45,163 nucleotides of DNA from an uncultured Bartonella sp. (GTDB taxonomy: Bacteria > Pseudomonadota > Alphaproteobacteria > Rhizobiales > Rhizobiaceae). The notes beneath the pieces are model-generated. The model did not search any database, was not told the DNA's origin, and was given only the letters and a program-made list of their open reading frames with translations. The translations under genes were made by a program, and so were the position numbers. The number at the start of each line of letters is the position of its first letter. The first letter of the stretch is position 1. Below, piece after piece: positions 1 to 8,414 of the stretch. Where the stretch lies: positions 1 through 45,163 of the forward strand of contig CALYQL010000019.1 of assembly GCA_945285915.1 (NCBI GenBank), read 5' to 3'.

Positions 1-107
1 GCGGAAGCTCGTCTCGCTGCTTAATTGCGGCGCGAACGCTTCAAATTAAGCCTTAAGCCTTCGCCGGCTTAAGCGGGGTTCGGAGGCACCTGGCAACAGA
101 AGCCTTC
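1..107 (+). ncRNA. ssrA: tmRNA, 3' part of the coding piece (partial)
   Basis: The first 24 bases read Ala-Glu-Ala-Arg-Leu-Ala-Ala-stop, which matches the end of the alphaproteobacterial tmRNA degradation tag (ANDN...AEARLAA type). A stable hairpin follows (TTAAGCC...GGCTTAA, about 52-71), then a GC-rich tail. In alphaproteobacteria ssrA is circularly permuted, so the tag-coding piece comes last in the gene. The acceptor piece and the start of the tag therefore lie to the left of the window. The RNA rescues stalled ribosomes and marks the nascent protein for ClpXP and related proteases. The exact 3' end is estimated from loss of structure and the start of T-rich sequence. Confidence 0.85.
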
Positions 108-108
108 A

Positions 109-148
109 CTTTTGTTTCAACAATGTATCTTTTGTTTCAACAGCGTAT
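109..148 (+). repeat. 20-bp tandem duplication just after ssrA
   Basis: Two adjacent copies of a 20-bp unit beginning CTTTTGTTTCAACA (109-128 and 129-148) differ at only two positions. They lie directly behind the tmRNA, where 3' trimming or termination would occur. The rest of the stretch to the sspB start (149-280) shows no gene. A TTGACC at 189-194 and a TATACT at 216-221 look like promoter boxes, but their 21-bp spacing is too wide to call. Confidence 0.6.
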
Positions 149-280
149 TTCTAAAAACCCGAGCAAATCAGCAATAAGCAAGTGCATGTTGACCAAAACC
201 CTGCTAGCAAGGCATTATACTGAAATTACAATATCGAAACGTCTTTCGAGGCGTTGCGCCGGAAAAAGGAACAGTTTTCA

Positions 281-871
281 ATGGTTCACGATCAGATCCG
301 TTACGACATTCTCGTTCAGGATGCTTTGCGCGGTGTCATTCGCAAAGTTCTATCTGAAGTAGCAAAAGCTGGGCTGCCGGGAGAACATCATTTTTTCATC
401 ACTTTTTTAACAAACGCATCCGGAGTTAAGGTTTCCCCCCGCCTAAAAGAAAGATATCCGGAACAGATGACAATAGTTTTACAGCATCAGTTTTGGGATT
501 TGAACGTTTCGGAAAATGGGTTTGAAGTTAGCCTATCTTTTGGTGACGTACCAGAAAGACTTATCGTTCCTTTTTCTGCCGTGCAGGTTTTCTATGACCC
601 AACGGCAGCATTTGAAGCAGCCTTTGACTTACCATCTGATCTACCGATAAGCGATAATGATAGCGCACATAATAGTGACGCACATCAGATGGAACCTGCC
701 GAGCTTGCAGTTTTGCCTCATAAAAAAGAACGTAAATCTTCCGGTAAAAAAGCTTCATCCAGCGAGAAAAAAGAAGATAAAAAGGAAGATAAAAAGGCTT
801 CTGAAGGTGGCGTAAACGAGGAAACCCCATCTGCGAATGTTGTATCGCTTGATGCATTTCGTAAAAAATAG
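281..871 (+). CDS. sspB: SspB-family ClpXP adaptor protein (alpha type)
   Basis: SspB tethers ssrA-tagged proteins to the ClpX unfoldase for degradation. The 196-residue protein has a folded substrate-binding domain over about residues 1-115 (start MVHDQIRYDILVQDAL; central HFFITF, YPEQMTIVLQHQFWDL and LSFGDVPERLIVPFSA, typical of the family). A long Lys/Glu/Ser-rich linker follows, about 140-185, then a C-terminal tail, NVVSLDAFRKK, the kind of peptide that docks on the ClpX N-domain. I start it at the ATG at 281 because AAGGAAC lies just upstream and family members begin here; an in-frame ATG at 254 would add nine atypical residues. It follows the tmRNA gene whose tagged products it would deliver, and leads a small operon with the next two genes. 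Family assignment is firm. Confidence 0.9.
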   Translation: MVHDQIRYDILVQDALRGVIRKVLSEVAKAGLPGEHHFFITFLTNASGVKVSPRLKERYPEQMTIVLQHQFWDLNVSENGFEVSLSFGDVPERLIVPFSAVQVFYDPTAAFEAAFDLPSDLPISDNDSAHNSDAHQMEPAELAVLPHKKERKSSGKKASSSEKKEDKKEDKKASEGGVNEETPSANVVSLDAFRKK

Positions 872-884
872 ATGGAATTGAGAA

Positions 885-1070
885 ATGGCCGAATTAATCA
901 ATTTGAGGCAATTTCGTAAGAAGAAAACACGCGAAAAACACGAAGAAGAAGCGCAACAAAATCGTATTCTTTTTGGTCGTACGAAAGTTGAAAAAGAGTT
1001 TGATGAACGCCTCAAGGCAAAAAATATCCAACAGATAAAATTGGGCAAATTGTCAGACACAGAAGAATAA
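885..1070 (+). CDS. DUF4169-type small basic protein
   Basis: This 61-residue, highly charged protein begins MAELINLRQFRKKKTR and continues with an FGRTKVEKEFDE segment. That is the pattern of the short alphaproteobacterial DUF4169 proteins (NLR..RK.K.R, then N...FGR.K.E). No function is established for the family. It has no signal peptide or membrane segment and is probably helical. The gene starts 13 bp after sspB and ends 10 bp before the RHH gene, so the three are likely cotranscribed. Its N-terminal INLRQFRKKK resembles the SspB C-terminal tail VVSLDAFRKK encoded immediately upstream. The family call rests on motif memory. Confidence 0.8.
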   Translation: MAELINLRQFRKKKTREKHEEEAQQNRILFGRTKVEKEFDERLKAKNIQQIKLGKLSDTEE

Positions 1071-1080
1071 CGTTAGTTTT

Positions 1081-1329
1081 ATGTTGAATTCGACGATTGA
1101 TTGGTCAAAAGCACATTTGAAAAAAATTTCAGTGTGCATTGATGGTCATGCAACAAGCATTTCATTAGAACAGTTTTACTTAGAAATATTGCAGGAAACA
1201 GCAAAGAAAAACAATTTATCGTTTTCCGCTCTGGTAACGCAAGTTGATGAAACACGCCCTCCTAATGTTAATTTATCGGCAGCGCTGCGTGTTTATGCTT
1301 TTCTTCTTGCTCAAACCCCAAAAGCATAA
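1081..1329 (+). CDS. Ribbon-helix-helix domain protein (RHH_4-like)
   Basis: The 82-residue protein has the order expected of a ribbon-helix-helix DNA-binding fold: a strand KKISVCIDGHATSISLE (about 14-30), a helix FYLEILQETAKKNNLSFSALVTQVDE (about 31-57), and NVNLSAALRVYAFLL at the C-terminus. This matches the alphaproteobacterial RHH_4 group, usually found next to a DUF4169 gene. It probably acts as a small dimeric transcription regulator; its target is not visible here, and autoregulation of the sspB operon is only a guess. The ribosome binding site is weak, so translation may be coupled to the upstream gene 10 bp away. Confidence 0.8.
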   Translation: MLNSTIDWSKAHLKKISVCIDGHATSISLEQFYLEILQETAKKNNLSFSALVTQVDETRPPNVNLSAALRVYAFLLAQTPKA

Positions 1330-1463
1330 TAATAGAACAATACTGTTTTTCGGACTAGTCATTGAACCAAGCTTTTCCATATGGTTGTGTTGATTTGTTC
1401 AATCGTCTTTATTTGATACAAAACAGACATAATAGGGTAACATTGGCCGTCTAATTCAGATTT

Positions 1464-2570
1464 ATGGAACATTTCGAAGATCAAGAGCGTGAAATAGCCC
1501 CATTGAGAGATCCACAATCCTTACCAGATTTTGTGGTGACGGCAGTGTTGAAGCGTGACGTGTTTTCAGAAACACGAACCGGTCATTTTATTGATGAACC
1601 GCAAAAGCGGGTTATTCGGCGTATTGTAACGGCTTCACCTTGGTGGTCGCGTCCATTGGCTTGGATTTTGGCGAAAAGAGAAATCAGGGCACTGAAAAAA
1701 GTGCGCGGTTTAGAGGGGGTTCCCCAATTATTGGCGGTAGATAAGGATGGGCTATATCGCTCATGGAGTGATGGGATGCCTCTCCATTTGGCACGTCCGA
1801 ATAAGCCTGAATTTTACCATAGCGGTCTTAGAATCCTGCGCAATTTGCGGCGTATGGGACTGACACATAATGACTTGGCAAAGCCTCAAAATTGGCTCAT
1901 GACGCCAGATGGAAAAGCCTCAGTTATTGATTTCCAGTTGGCCAGTGTACACAAGCGTCGTGGTTTATTTTACCGCTACTTTGCTTATGAAGACTTTCGC
2001 CATCTCATAAAGCAGAAAAAAAGTTTTGCGCCCAATCTGTTAACACCGACCGAAAAAAGAATATTGAAAAATCGTTCTTGGCCTTCTCGTCTTTGGTTAG
2101 CAACAGGAAAACGGGTTTATAATTTTTGGACAAAAGGCGTATTCAAGTGGTCTGATGGTGATGGTACTGGTGACCGTATTCAGGAACAAGGCCCACTCAT
2201 ACGCTCCTTATTAAAGGCTGATCCACGAATCCATAATGTTGCACTGGCAACATATTCGCTTCCAGCAAAAGGCGTTGGTTTATACGCTTTTGTTGAAGCC
2301 GATGACATGAATGAAAAGCAGGTTCGCAGTTTGCTGAAAGATCAAAAAGTTGAACTATTGCAAGTTGTCGACAAGTTGCCGCGGCGCGAGGATGGTTCAG
2401 TTCGCGATGATATTATGAAACTGATTGCGATGAATGAACTTAATGATCTTGTTAGATTAGTGAAGAAGGAACCGGACTTAGAAACGGTTGTCCGTCCCAT
2501 TGTAGATAACAGATTGAATTTTACCGATCGTCGCGTATATGAGTACGAAGTTAGCCGTAAAAAGAAATAA
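1464..2570 (+). CDS. Kinase-like protein with acyl-CoA-ligase-like C-terminal domain
   Basis: This is a 368-residue protein in two parts. Residues about 20-200 look like a small protein- or lipopolysaccharide-kinase fold: E73 in EIRALKKVRGLEGVPQLL fits the helix-C glutamate, HNDLAKPQN (135-143) is the catalytic loop, and IDFQLA (155-160) takes the place of DFG. Residues about 245-330 (LPAKGVGLYAFVEADD, then ELLQVVDKLPRREDGSVRDDIMKLIAMN) resemble the C-terminal lid of AMP-forming acyl-CoA ligases. Similar proteins in Rhizobiales are annotated only as serine/threonine kinases, and the substrate is unknown. The start has a poor ribosome binding site, but the next in-frame Met is about 100 residues in. 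Kinase homology is fairly sure, activity is not, because of the DFQ change. Confidence 0.7.
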   Translation: MEHFEDQEREIAPLRDPQSLPDFVVTAVLKRDVFSETRTGHFIDEPQKRVIRRIVTASPWWSRPLAWILAKREIRALKKVRGLEGVPQLLAVDKDGLYRSWSDGMPLHLARPNKPEFYHSGLRILRNLRRMGLTHNDLAKPQNWLMTPDGKASVIDFQLASVHKRRGLFYRYFAYEDFRHLIKQKKSFAPNLLTPTEKRILKNRSWPSRLWLATGKRVYNFWTKGVFKWSDGDGTGDRIQEQGPLIRSLLKADPRIHNVALATYSLPAKGVGLYAFVEADDMNEKQVRSLLKDQKVELLQVVDKLPRREDGSVRDDIMKLIAMNELNDLVRLVKKEPDLETVVRPIVDNRLNFTDRRVYEYEVSRKKK

Positions 2571-2644
2571 ACCAGCTATTTTTTGTTTGAAAGCTAAAAG
2601 AGAACACTAGCAGAACGCGCAAAAAACCATTAGATTGGGGAACA

Positions 2645-5095
2645 ATGAACAATTTTCCCGACGATATACCATTTTTTGATGATGAAACGAACAATGCCCC
2701 TGCCCAATCCAGTGGATTGGCAGCGCGTGCCATGGCGGCTCGTCGTGCATCATCTGCCGAGCCTGAATATGTAAAAACTTTAAATCCAGAACAGCGTTTG
2801 GCTGTCACCACAACCGAGGGACCAGTATTGGTACTCGCAGGTGCAGGCACTGGCAAAACACGCGTCTTAACAACCCGTATTGCCCATATCTTGCAGTTAG
2901 GTTTAGCATATCCCAGCCAAATACTAGCAGTAACATTTACCAATAAAGCTGCTCGTGAAATGAAGCAGCGTATTGGTGAACTGGTTGGTGGTACCGTGGA
3001 AGGTATGCCGTGGCTTGGGACATTCCATTCCATTGGCGTGAAAATATTGCGCCGCCATGCAGAACTTGCTGGCCTCAATAACAACTTCACTATTCTTGAT
3101 ACAGATGATGTCATTCGGCTTTTAAAACAGATTATTCAAGCTGAAGGTCTGGATGACAAGCGTTGGCCTGCCCGCACTTTTGCCAATATGATTGATGGCT
3201 GGAAAAACCGCGGATTATCGCCAGAACAAATATCGGAAGGCGATGCGCGATCTTTTGGTAATGGTCGAGGTCGAGAGCTTTATCGCATTTATCAGGAGCG
3301 GTTAAAAACACTAAACGCTTGCGATTTTGGTGACCTATTGCTGCACCCGATCCACATTTTCCAGAAAAATCCCGATGTTTTGCGAGATTACCATACCAAA
3401 TTCCGCTACATTTTAGTGGACGAGTATCAAGATACTAATACAGCGCAATATTTGTGGCTAAGGCTTTTGGCACAGCGCCCAGCAGGACAACCCGTTAATT
3501 TGTGTTGCGTTGGTGATGATGACCAGTCGATTTACGGTTGGCGTGGTGCTGAAGTTGACAATATCTTGCGGTTTGAAAAAGATTTTCCGGGTGCAACAGT
3601 CATTCGCCTTGAGCGGAATTATCGTTCAACAAGTCATATACTGGGCGCAGCCTCCCATCTTATTGCGCATAATCAGGGACGCTTGGGAAAAACACTTTTT
3701 ACCGATCAAGAAAATGATGGCGAAGGAAAAGTCAAGGTTCATGCCGCGTGGGACTCGGAAGAAGAGGCACGCGCTATTGGCGAAGAAATAGAACAAGCGC
3801 AGCGAAATGGTCATGCACTCAATGATATTGCGATATTGGTGAGAGCATCCTTTCAAATGCGCGAGTTTGAAGACCGTTTTGTAACCTTGGGGCTGAACTA
3901 CCGCGTTATTGGTGGCCCACGTTTTTATGAACGGCAAGAAATTCGCGACGCATTGGCGTATTTTAGAGTTGTTGCCCAACCGGCTGATGACTTGGCTTTT
4001 GAGCGCATCGTCAATACCCCTAAACGTGGCTTGGGCGACGCAACAATCCGGCAAATCCATGATGCTGCGCGGCTGCAAAATATATCGATGTTTGCCGCAG
4101 CATCGGCAATGATTGAGACGGACGAATTAAAGCCGAAACCGCGCAGTGCACTTCGAAAAGTTATTGAAGATTTCCGCCGCTGGCAAAATATGCTCGACAA
4201 CACACCGCACACTGAGCTTGCGGAAATGATCCTTGATGATTCCGGATATACTGCGATGTGGCAAAATGACCGGTCGGCAGAAGCGCCAGGTCGGTTGGAA
4301 AACTTAAAAGAACTTATTCATTCGATGGAAGATTTTGAAAGTTTAAGAAGCTTTCTTGAGCATATTTCATTGGTCATGGATAGTGATAAGAATGAAGATA
4401 TGGATGCTGTCAATATTATGACACTGCATTCTGCCAAGGGGTTGGAATTCAATACGGTGTTTTTACCAGGCTGGGAAGAAGGTCTTTTCCCACACCAGCG
4501 CTCACTGGATGAAGGTGGACGCGCTGGCTTGGAAGAAGAACGGCGATTGGCCTATGTTGGACTGACCCGCGCAAAAAAGAACCTTCATATATGGTTTGTT
4601 TCAAACCGCCGTATTCATGGACTTTGGCAATCGACAATTCCATCACGGTTTCTCGATGAACTACCCATTGAACATGTTGAAGTTGCTGAAGTTGAAACCT
4701 CATATGGTGGTTATGGTAAATCGCGTTTTGACCGGCAAGAACCTTTTCAAAACAACTATTCGACACCAGGTTGGCAAAGAGCTAAGCAAAATGCCAATGA
4801 TGCGACACGTAACAATTGGGGGTCGCGTTCAGGTGCAAATGTTGAACGTATAGGTTATGGCGAAGTTGATTCAGGTTTTGGAGCGGGTCGCGTTGCCAAA
4901 TCGAAAACAATTGACGGTGAGCTTATCGCCAAATCAATCTCTGACACACCGTCCAATTTCGTGGTTGGAGACCGCGTTTTTCATATGAAGTTTGGCAATG
5001 GCAATGTTGTTTCTATTGAAGGTAACAAATTGACAATTGCTTTTGATAAGGCTGGTGAAAAGCGTGTTTTGGATAGCTTTGTAAAGAAGGTCTGA
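2645..5095 (+). CDS. uvrD: ATP-dependent DNA helicase UvrD/PcrA
   Basis: This superfamily 1A 3'-5' helicase acts in nucleotide excision and mismatch repair and in clearing stalled replication or transcription complexes. All motifs are present in 816 residues: Q motif LNPEQRLAV (about 47-55), Walker A GAGTGKTR (66-73), Ia AVTFTNKAAREM (about 96), II DEYQDT (about 257), III GDDDQSIYGWRGA (about 290), IV LERNYRS (about 322), V TLHSAKGLE (about 593) and VI VGLTRAKK (about 637). The last about 45 residues (VGDRVFHMKFGNGNVVSIEG...) are the Tudor-like PcrA tail that contacts RNA polymerase. A 45-residue acidic, Ala-rich extension precedes the Q motif. It is transcribed alone and converges on poxB across a shared hairpin. 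Confidence 0.96.
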   Translation: MNNFPDDIPFFDDETNNAPAQSSGLAARAMAARRASSAEPEYVKTLNPEQRLAVTTTEGPVLVLAGAGTGKTRVLTTRIAHILQLGLAYPSQILAVTFTNKAAREMKQRIGELVGGTVEGMPWLGTFHSIGVKILRRHAELAGLNNNFTILDTDDVIRLLKQIIQAEGLDDKRWPARTFANMIDGWKNRGLSPEQISEGDARSFGNGRGRELYRIYQERLKTLNACDFGDLLLHPIHIFQKNPDVLRDYHTKFRYILVDEYQDTNTAQYLWLRLLAQRPAGQPVNLCCVGDDDQSIYGWRGAEVDNILRFEKDFPGATVIRLERNYRSTSHILGAASHLIAHNQGRLGKTLFTDQENDGEGKVKVHAAWDSEEEARAIGEEIEQAQRNGHALNDIAILVRASFQMREFEDRFVTLGLNYRVIGGPRFYERQEIRDALAYFRVVAQPADDLAFERIVNTPKRGLGDATIRQIHDAARLQNISMFAAASAMIETDELKPKPRSALRKVIEDFRRWQNMLDNTPHTELAEMILDDSGYTAMWQNDRSAEAPGRLENLKELIHSMEDFESLRSFLEHISLVMDSDKNEDMDAVNIMTLHSAKGLEFNTVFLPGWEEGLFPHQRSLDEGGRAGLEEERRLAYVGLTRAKKNLHIWFVSNRRIHGLWQSTIPSRFLDELPIEHVEVAEVETSYGGYGKSRFDRQEPFQNNYSTPGWQRAKQNANDATRNNWGSRSGANVERIGYGEVDSGFGAGRVAKSKTIDGELIAKSISDTPSNFVVGDRVFHMKFGNGNVVSIEGNKLTIAFDKAGEKRVLDSFVKKV

Positions 5096-5101
5096 ATTTA
5101 T

Positions 5102-5127
5102 GGGATAGCAGCCCAAAGCTGCTACCC
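5102..5127. terminator. Bidirectional terminator hairpin between uvrD and poxB
   Basis: TAGCAGC (5106-5112) pairs with GCTGCTA (5118-5124) around a 5-nt loop. The stem is extended by GGG and CCC, with one bulged A. It lies between the convergent stop codons of the helicase and the oxidase. There is no strong T-run on either side, so efficiency is uncertain. Confidence 0.6.
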
Positions 5128-5149
5128 CTGATTAACAGTGATCTTTATA

Positions 5150-6865
5150 TTATTTCAAGAAATTATGAACCAACAGGTCTTTAACGTCTTTAACGCGTCC
5201 TTGCATAATGGCCTTTGTACCGTAAAGTGCCATGCCTGAAACTTCGCTGGCTGTGATTTTTGGTGGCATGACAAGCTCATACCCACTTGTTTTCACATCA
5301 AGCAATGCTGCACCTTTATGATTGAGAAATTCCTGTACAGCTTTTTCCAATTGTTCAGGTTGGTCTACATGCCATCCCTTTATGCCAATAGATTCAGCAA
5401 CTTGTGCAAAATCAGGATTCTGAAGATCCGTGTAATGGTCAACCAGCCCTTCAACTTTCTGTTCAAGTTCCACAAAGTTCAATGAAGAGTTGTTGAAGAC
5501 AACAATCTTAACATCAAGCTTTTCTTGCACAACCGTCAACAATTCGCCCAAAAGCATGGCAAGCCCACCATCACCAGACAATGAGATAACTTGACGGTCC
5601 TCATAAGCCTTTTTCAAACCAATGGCTTGCGGTAGCGCGTTTGCCATTGTTCCATGTGTTAAACTGGCCAATGTGCGTCTTTTTCCGTTTGTTTTGAAAT
5701 GTCTTAGCAACCAAACCATTGGTGAACCACAGTCACCCGTAACAATGGCATCATCATCTGCATATTTGTTGATTAAGCCGACAAGATATTGCGGATGGAT
5801 GATGTCCTTCGACAAACTTGTTTCTTTCGCTTCGGCTGCTTCTGCTTCACGTTTCAACTTCAAGCAGGAATCAAGGAATGATGTATCCGTTTTGGCATCA
5901 ACATGCTCAATCAGTGCAGCAACCGTATTTTTGACATCGCCCACAACACCAATATTGACTGGATGACGACGCCCCAAATGTGTTCCATCTTCATCAACCT
6001 GAATGATGGTAGCTTTATTGGGATAGAATTGCGAATAAGCAAAGTCTGTACCTAATAATAGCAGCGTATCACAACGTTCTACCATTTCGAATCCCGGCTT
6101 TCCGCCGAGCATTCCGTTCATTCCCATATTGTAAGGATTATCATATTCGATAAAATCCTTGGCACGTGAAGCATGACCAATTGGTGCATTTAGCTTTTTA
6201 GCCAATGATACCACTTCATCATGCGCACCTTTGACACCCGAACCAACATAAATTGCAACTTTCGAGCTGCTGTTGAGTGCTTTTGCAATGCTAGCAATAT
6301 CTTCGTCTGATGGGCGTAGCACAGGTTTTGGGTGATGAACCGCATATTGTGTAGGGCGACTAACTGTTTGCATGGAAACATCAACAGGCAGAATAATAAC
6401 AGCCACCCCACGCTTGGTTAAAGCCGCCTGACAAGCTTGCACGGTTATGCGCTGTGCCTCTTCTGCATTGAGTATCTGTTCACAATAGACAGAGCAATGC
6501 GAATATAATGCACGAAAATCTACTTCTTGCGGCCAATCTGTACCAAGAAAATTTGTTGCAAGCTGACTTGCTATTGCAACCACTGGTGCGCGATTTCTAT
6601 TGGCTTCATAAATACCATTAATCAAATGCAGGCTGCCTGGTCCGCATGAGCCAGCGCAGGCTGATAAACCACCGCTAACATAGGCTTCTGCACCTGCGGC
6701 AAATGCTGCCGCTTCTTCATGGCGCGTATGCACCCACTCAATTTTTGAACGGTAAATTGCATCCGTAATATAGTTGAGCGTATCGCCAACAATGCCGAAG
6801 CAGTGTTTTACGCCCGCGTTTTCTAAAGTTTCAACGATAATATCGCCTACTTTTTTTGAAGACAT
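5150..6865 (-). CDS. poxB: Thiamine-diphosphate pyruvate dehydrogenase (quinone), PoxB type
   Basis: PoxB converts pyruvate to acetate and CO2 and passes the electrons to membrane quinones, bypassing acetyl-CoA. The 571 residues match the usual length of the family. The N-terminal TPP domain carries the catalytic glutamate E50 in TRHEEAAAFAAGAEA and the CAGSCGPGSLHLINGIYEANR segment typical of PoxB. The middle domain (about 190-340) would bind FAD. The C-terminal domain has the TPP/Mg motif GDGGLAMLLGEL (about 431) ending in FNN. The last 25 residues (ALYGTKAIMQGRVKDVKDLL...) resemble the amphipathic lipid-binding tail of E. coli PoxB. A good ribosome site, GAAAGGA, precedes the ATG. Acetolactate synthase is less likely given the overall PoxB match and the lack of a partner small-subunit gene. 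Confidence 0.88.
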   Translation of the reverse strand: MSSKKVGDIIVETLENAGVKHCFGIVGDTLNYITDAIYRSKIEWVHTRHEEAAAFAAGAEAYVSGGLSACAGSCGPGSLHLINGIYEANRNRAPVVAIASQLATNFLGTDWPQEVDFRALYSHCSVYCEQILNAEEAQRITVQACQAALTKRGVAVIILPVDVSMQTVSRPTQYAVHHPKPVLRPSDEDIASIAKALNSSSKVAIYVGSGVKGAHDEVVSLAKKLNAPIGHASRAKDFIEYDNPYNMGMNGMLGGKPGFEMVERCDTLLLLGTDFAYSQFYPNKATIIQVDEDGTHLGRRHPVNIGVVGDVKNTVAALIEHVDAKTDTSFLDSCLKLKREAEAAEAKETSLSKDIIHPQYLVGLINKYADDDAIVTGDCGSPMVWLLRHFKTNGKRRTLASLTHGTMANALPQAIGLKKAYEDRQVISLSGDGGLAMLLGELLTVVQEKLDVKIVVFNNSSLNFVELEQKVEGLVDHYTDLQNPDFAQVAESIGIKGWHVDQPEQLEKAVQEFLNHKGAALLDVKTSGYELVMPPKITASEVSGMALYGTKAIMQGRVKDVKDLLVHNFLK

Positions 6866-6964
6866 TTCAATATCCTTTCATGGCTAAAACATAGCGGCAA
6901 AATGCCTTAATTTTAAAAAAAATGGAAATGACTTCATTGTGTATCACAGACGTTTGAAAGTATT

Positions 6965-7597
6965 TCACTTCCATTTGTCAATAAATTGTTCGACAGATAA
7001 AGTCTGCATATCGGGCAATGCTTGGTAAAGGGTGTCCAATGACCAGTTCCACCAAGACAAATCTAAAAGCGAGTGAATAATATTATCAGGAAATCTTGTT
7101 CTTATTCTTTTAGCCGGCACACCACCAACAATTTCGTAAGACATAACATCTTTGGTAACAACCGCATTGGCACCAATAACAGCACCATGACCTATACTGA
7201 TTCCGGGCATTATAACGGCACCATAACCAATCCAAACATCATTCCCAATCGTTACCCTCTTACCCGCTCGTTTTTCACGAAAGGCACTATCCAGCGTCAT
7301 AAACTTGAAATATTCGTTGGGTCGGTATGTCATTTTATGCATACTCACCCGTTCCATCGGATGTTCCAAAGCATTTAAGCGAACATTAGACGCAATGGAA
7401 CAGAACTTGCCGACATCAGTATAAATAGCCTCGCTATTGCGTTCGAAATACGTAAAATCCCCAACAATTGTATCTCTTAAAATGACCCGTTCGCCAATTT
7501 CCGTAAAACGACCAAGTTTACAGCCATTCAGTCTGGCTGTTGTGTGGATACGTGGTTCACTATTATGAAAACGCTGGTCTATTGGAGGTGTATTCAT
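6965..7597 (-). CDS. Hexapeptide-repeat acyltransferase (phosphonate-associated DapH/VatD-like family)
   Basis: This 210-residue protein forms a left-handed beta-helix. Irregular hexapeptide turns run over about residues 17-75 (IHTTARLNG, FTEIGERVILRDTIVGDF, VGKFCSIASNVRLNA). Then comes HPMERVS, a loop, and a second coil set (VTIGNDVWIGYGAVIMPG, ISIGHGAVIGANAVV), ending in GGVPAKRIRTRF. This layout fits xenobiotic/chloramphenicol-type acetyltransferases and the 'phosphonate metabolism transferase hexapeptide' family. No phosphonate genes are nearby, so the substrate is unknown. The gene stands alone, 99 bp from poxB and divergent from sco1 over a 226-bp spacer (7598-7823) in which I see no further gene. 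Confidence 0.8.
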   Translation of the reverse strand: MNTPPIDQRFHNSEPRIHTTARLNGCKLGRFTEIGERVILRDTIVGDFTYFERNSEAIYTDVGKFCSIASNVRLNALEHPMERVSMHKMTYRPNEYFKFMTLDSAFREKRAGKRVTIGNDVWIGYGAVIMPGISIGHGAVIGANAVVTKDVMSYEIVGGVPAKRIRTRFPDNIIHSLLDLSWWNWSLDTLYQALPDMQTLSVEQFIDKWK

Positions 7598-7823
7598 AGT
7601 ATACTTTTATTCTATCAAGTCCGCTAAATTGTATTTATCATAAAGAAATAATAGCTGTTCAACATTTTTCCCTTATAGAGAAAACATTCGACATGGTATT
7701 TTACCAATGCCTACCATTGCGCACGTCCCATGCAAACGGTATAGTTTGGGGAAATTTAGCAAACTTACTGATAATTGCTCATAAGATCTGCTTGGTATAA
7801 GTTCCAATTTAGGGATATTTTTT

Positions 7824-8405
7824 ATGAAAAGCGTAATCCGTATCGTCATTTTGACAGTTGTTTTTATTGCAGCTGTATTTGGATATGACGCCATTATGAA
7901 TCCTCCTTTAGGAGGAAATTTCAGTCTAACGGATTCAAACGGAAAAACTGTCACACAAAACGATATTCGCGCCAAACCAGCAGCAATATTCTTCGGTTAT
8001 ACACGGTGTCCCGATGTATGCCCGACAACTTTGTTAAATATGAGCAATTGGCTGAAAGAATTGGGACCTGATGCCGATAAGATAGGCGTTTGGTTTATTA
8101 CAGTTGACCCTGAAAGGGATACGCCGGAAGTCTTACACGACTATTTGGCCAATTTTACCGATAAAATCGTTGGCATAAGCGGCGATCCGGCAAAAGTTCA
8201 TGCAGCCATCGACGCCTTCAATATTTTCACAAAGAAAGTTCCAGGTGAAGATGGCGATTATACCTATGACCATACTGCAGCCGTTATTTTATTGAAAAAA
8301 GGCGGCAAATTATCGGGTGTAATCCCCTATAGTGTTGAAGAAAATGAAGATGGGTTAAACGATAAAATCGCCATCGAGCGTTTGAAAAAATTAGCAAATC
8401 AATAA
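7824..8405 (+). CDS. SCO1/SenC-family copper chaperone / thiol-disulfide protein
   Basis: SCO proteins deliver copper to the CuA centre of cytochrome c oxidase or reduce its thiols in the periplasm. The 193-residue protein starts with a membrane anchor (about 5-20, VIRIVILTVVFIAAVF). A thioredoxin-like domain follows, with the copper-binding CPDVC (C62 and C66), the FITVDPERDTPEVL strand and the third ligand H150 in YDHTAAV. All metal ligands are kept. It is upstream of prmA by 9 bp, so the two are probably cotranscribed, although their functions are unrelated. No oxidase genes occur in the window. Confidence 0.93.
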   Translation: MKSVIRIVILTVVFIAAVFGYDAIMNPPLGGNFSLTDSNGKTVTQNDIRAKPAAIFFGYTRCPDVCPTTLLNMSNWLKELGPDADKIGVWFITVDPERDTPEVLHDYLANFTDKIVGISGDPAKVHAAIDAFNIFTKKVPGEDGDYTYDHTAAVILLKKGGKLSGVIPYSVEENEDGLNDKIAIERLKKLANQ

Positions 8406-8414
8406 AATTTAAGG

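Noticed and set aside
123..362. 79-residue open frame after ssrA
   Set aside because: It overlaps sspB in another frame, has no ribosome site and no recognisable motif; its start lies in the 20-bp duplication.
5150..6865. Acetolactate synthase large subunit
   Set aside because: The CAGSCGPGSLHLINGIYEA region and C-terminal tail match PoxB better, and there is no ilvH-like small subunit beside it.
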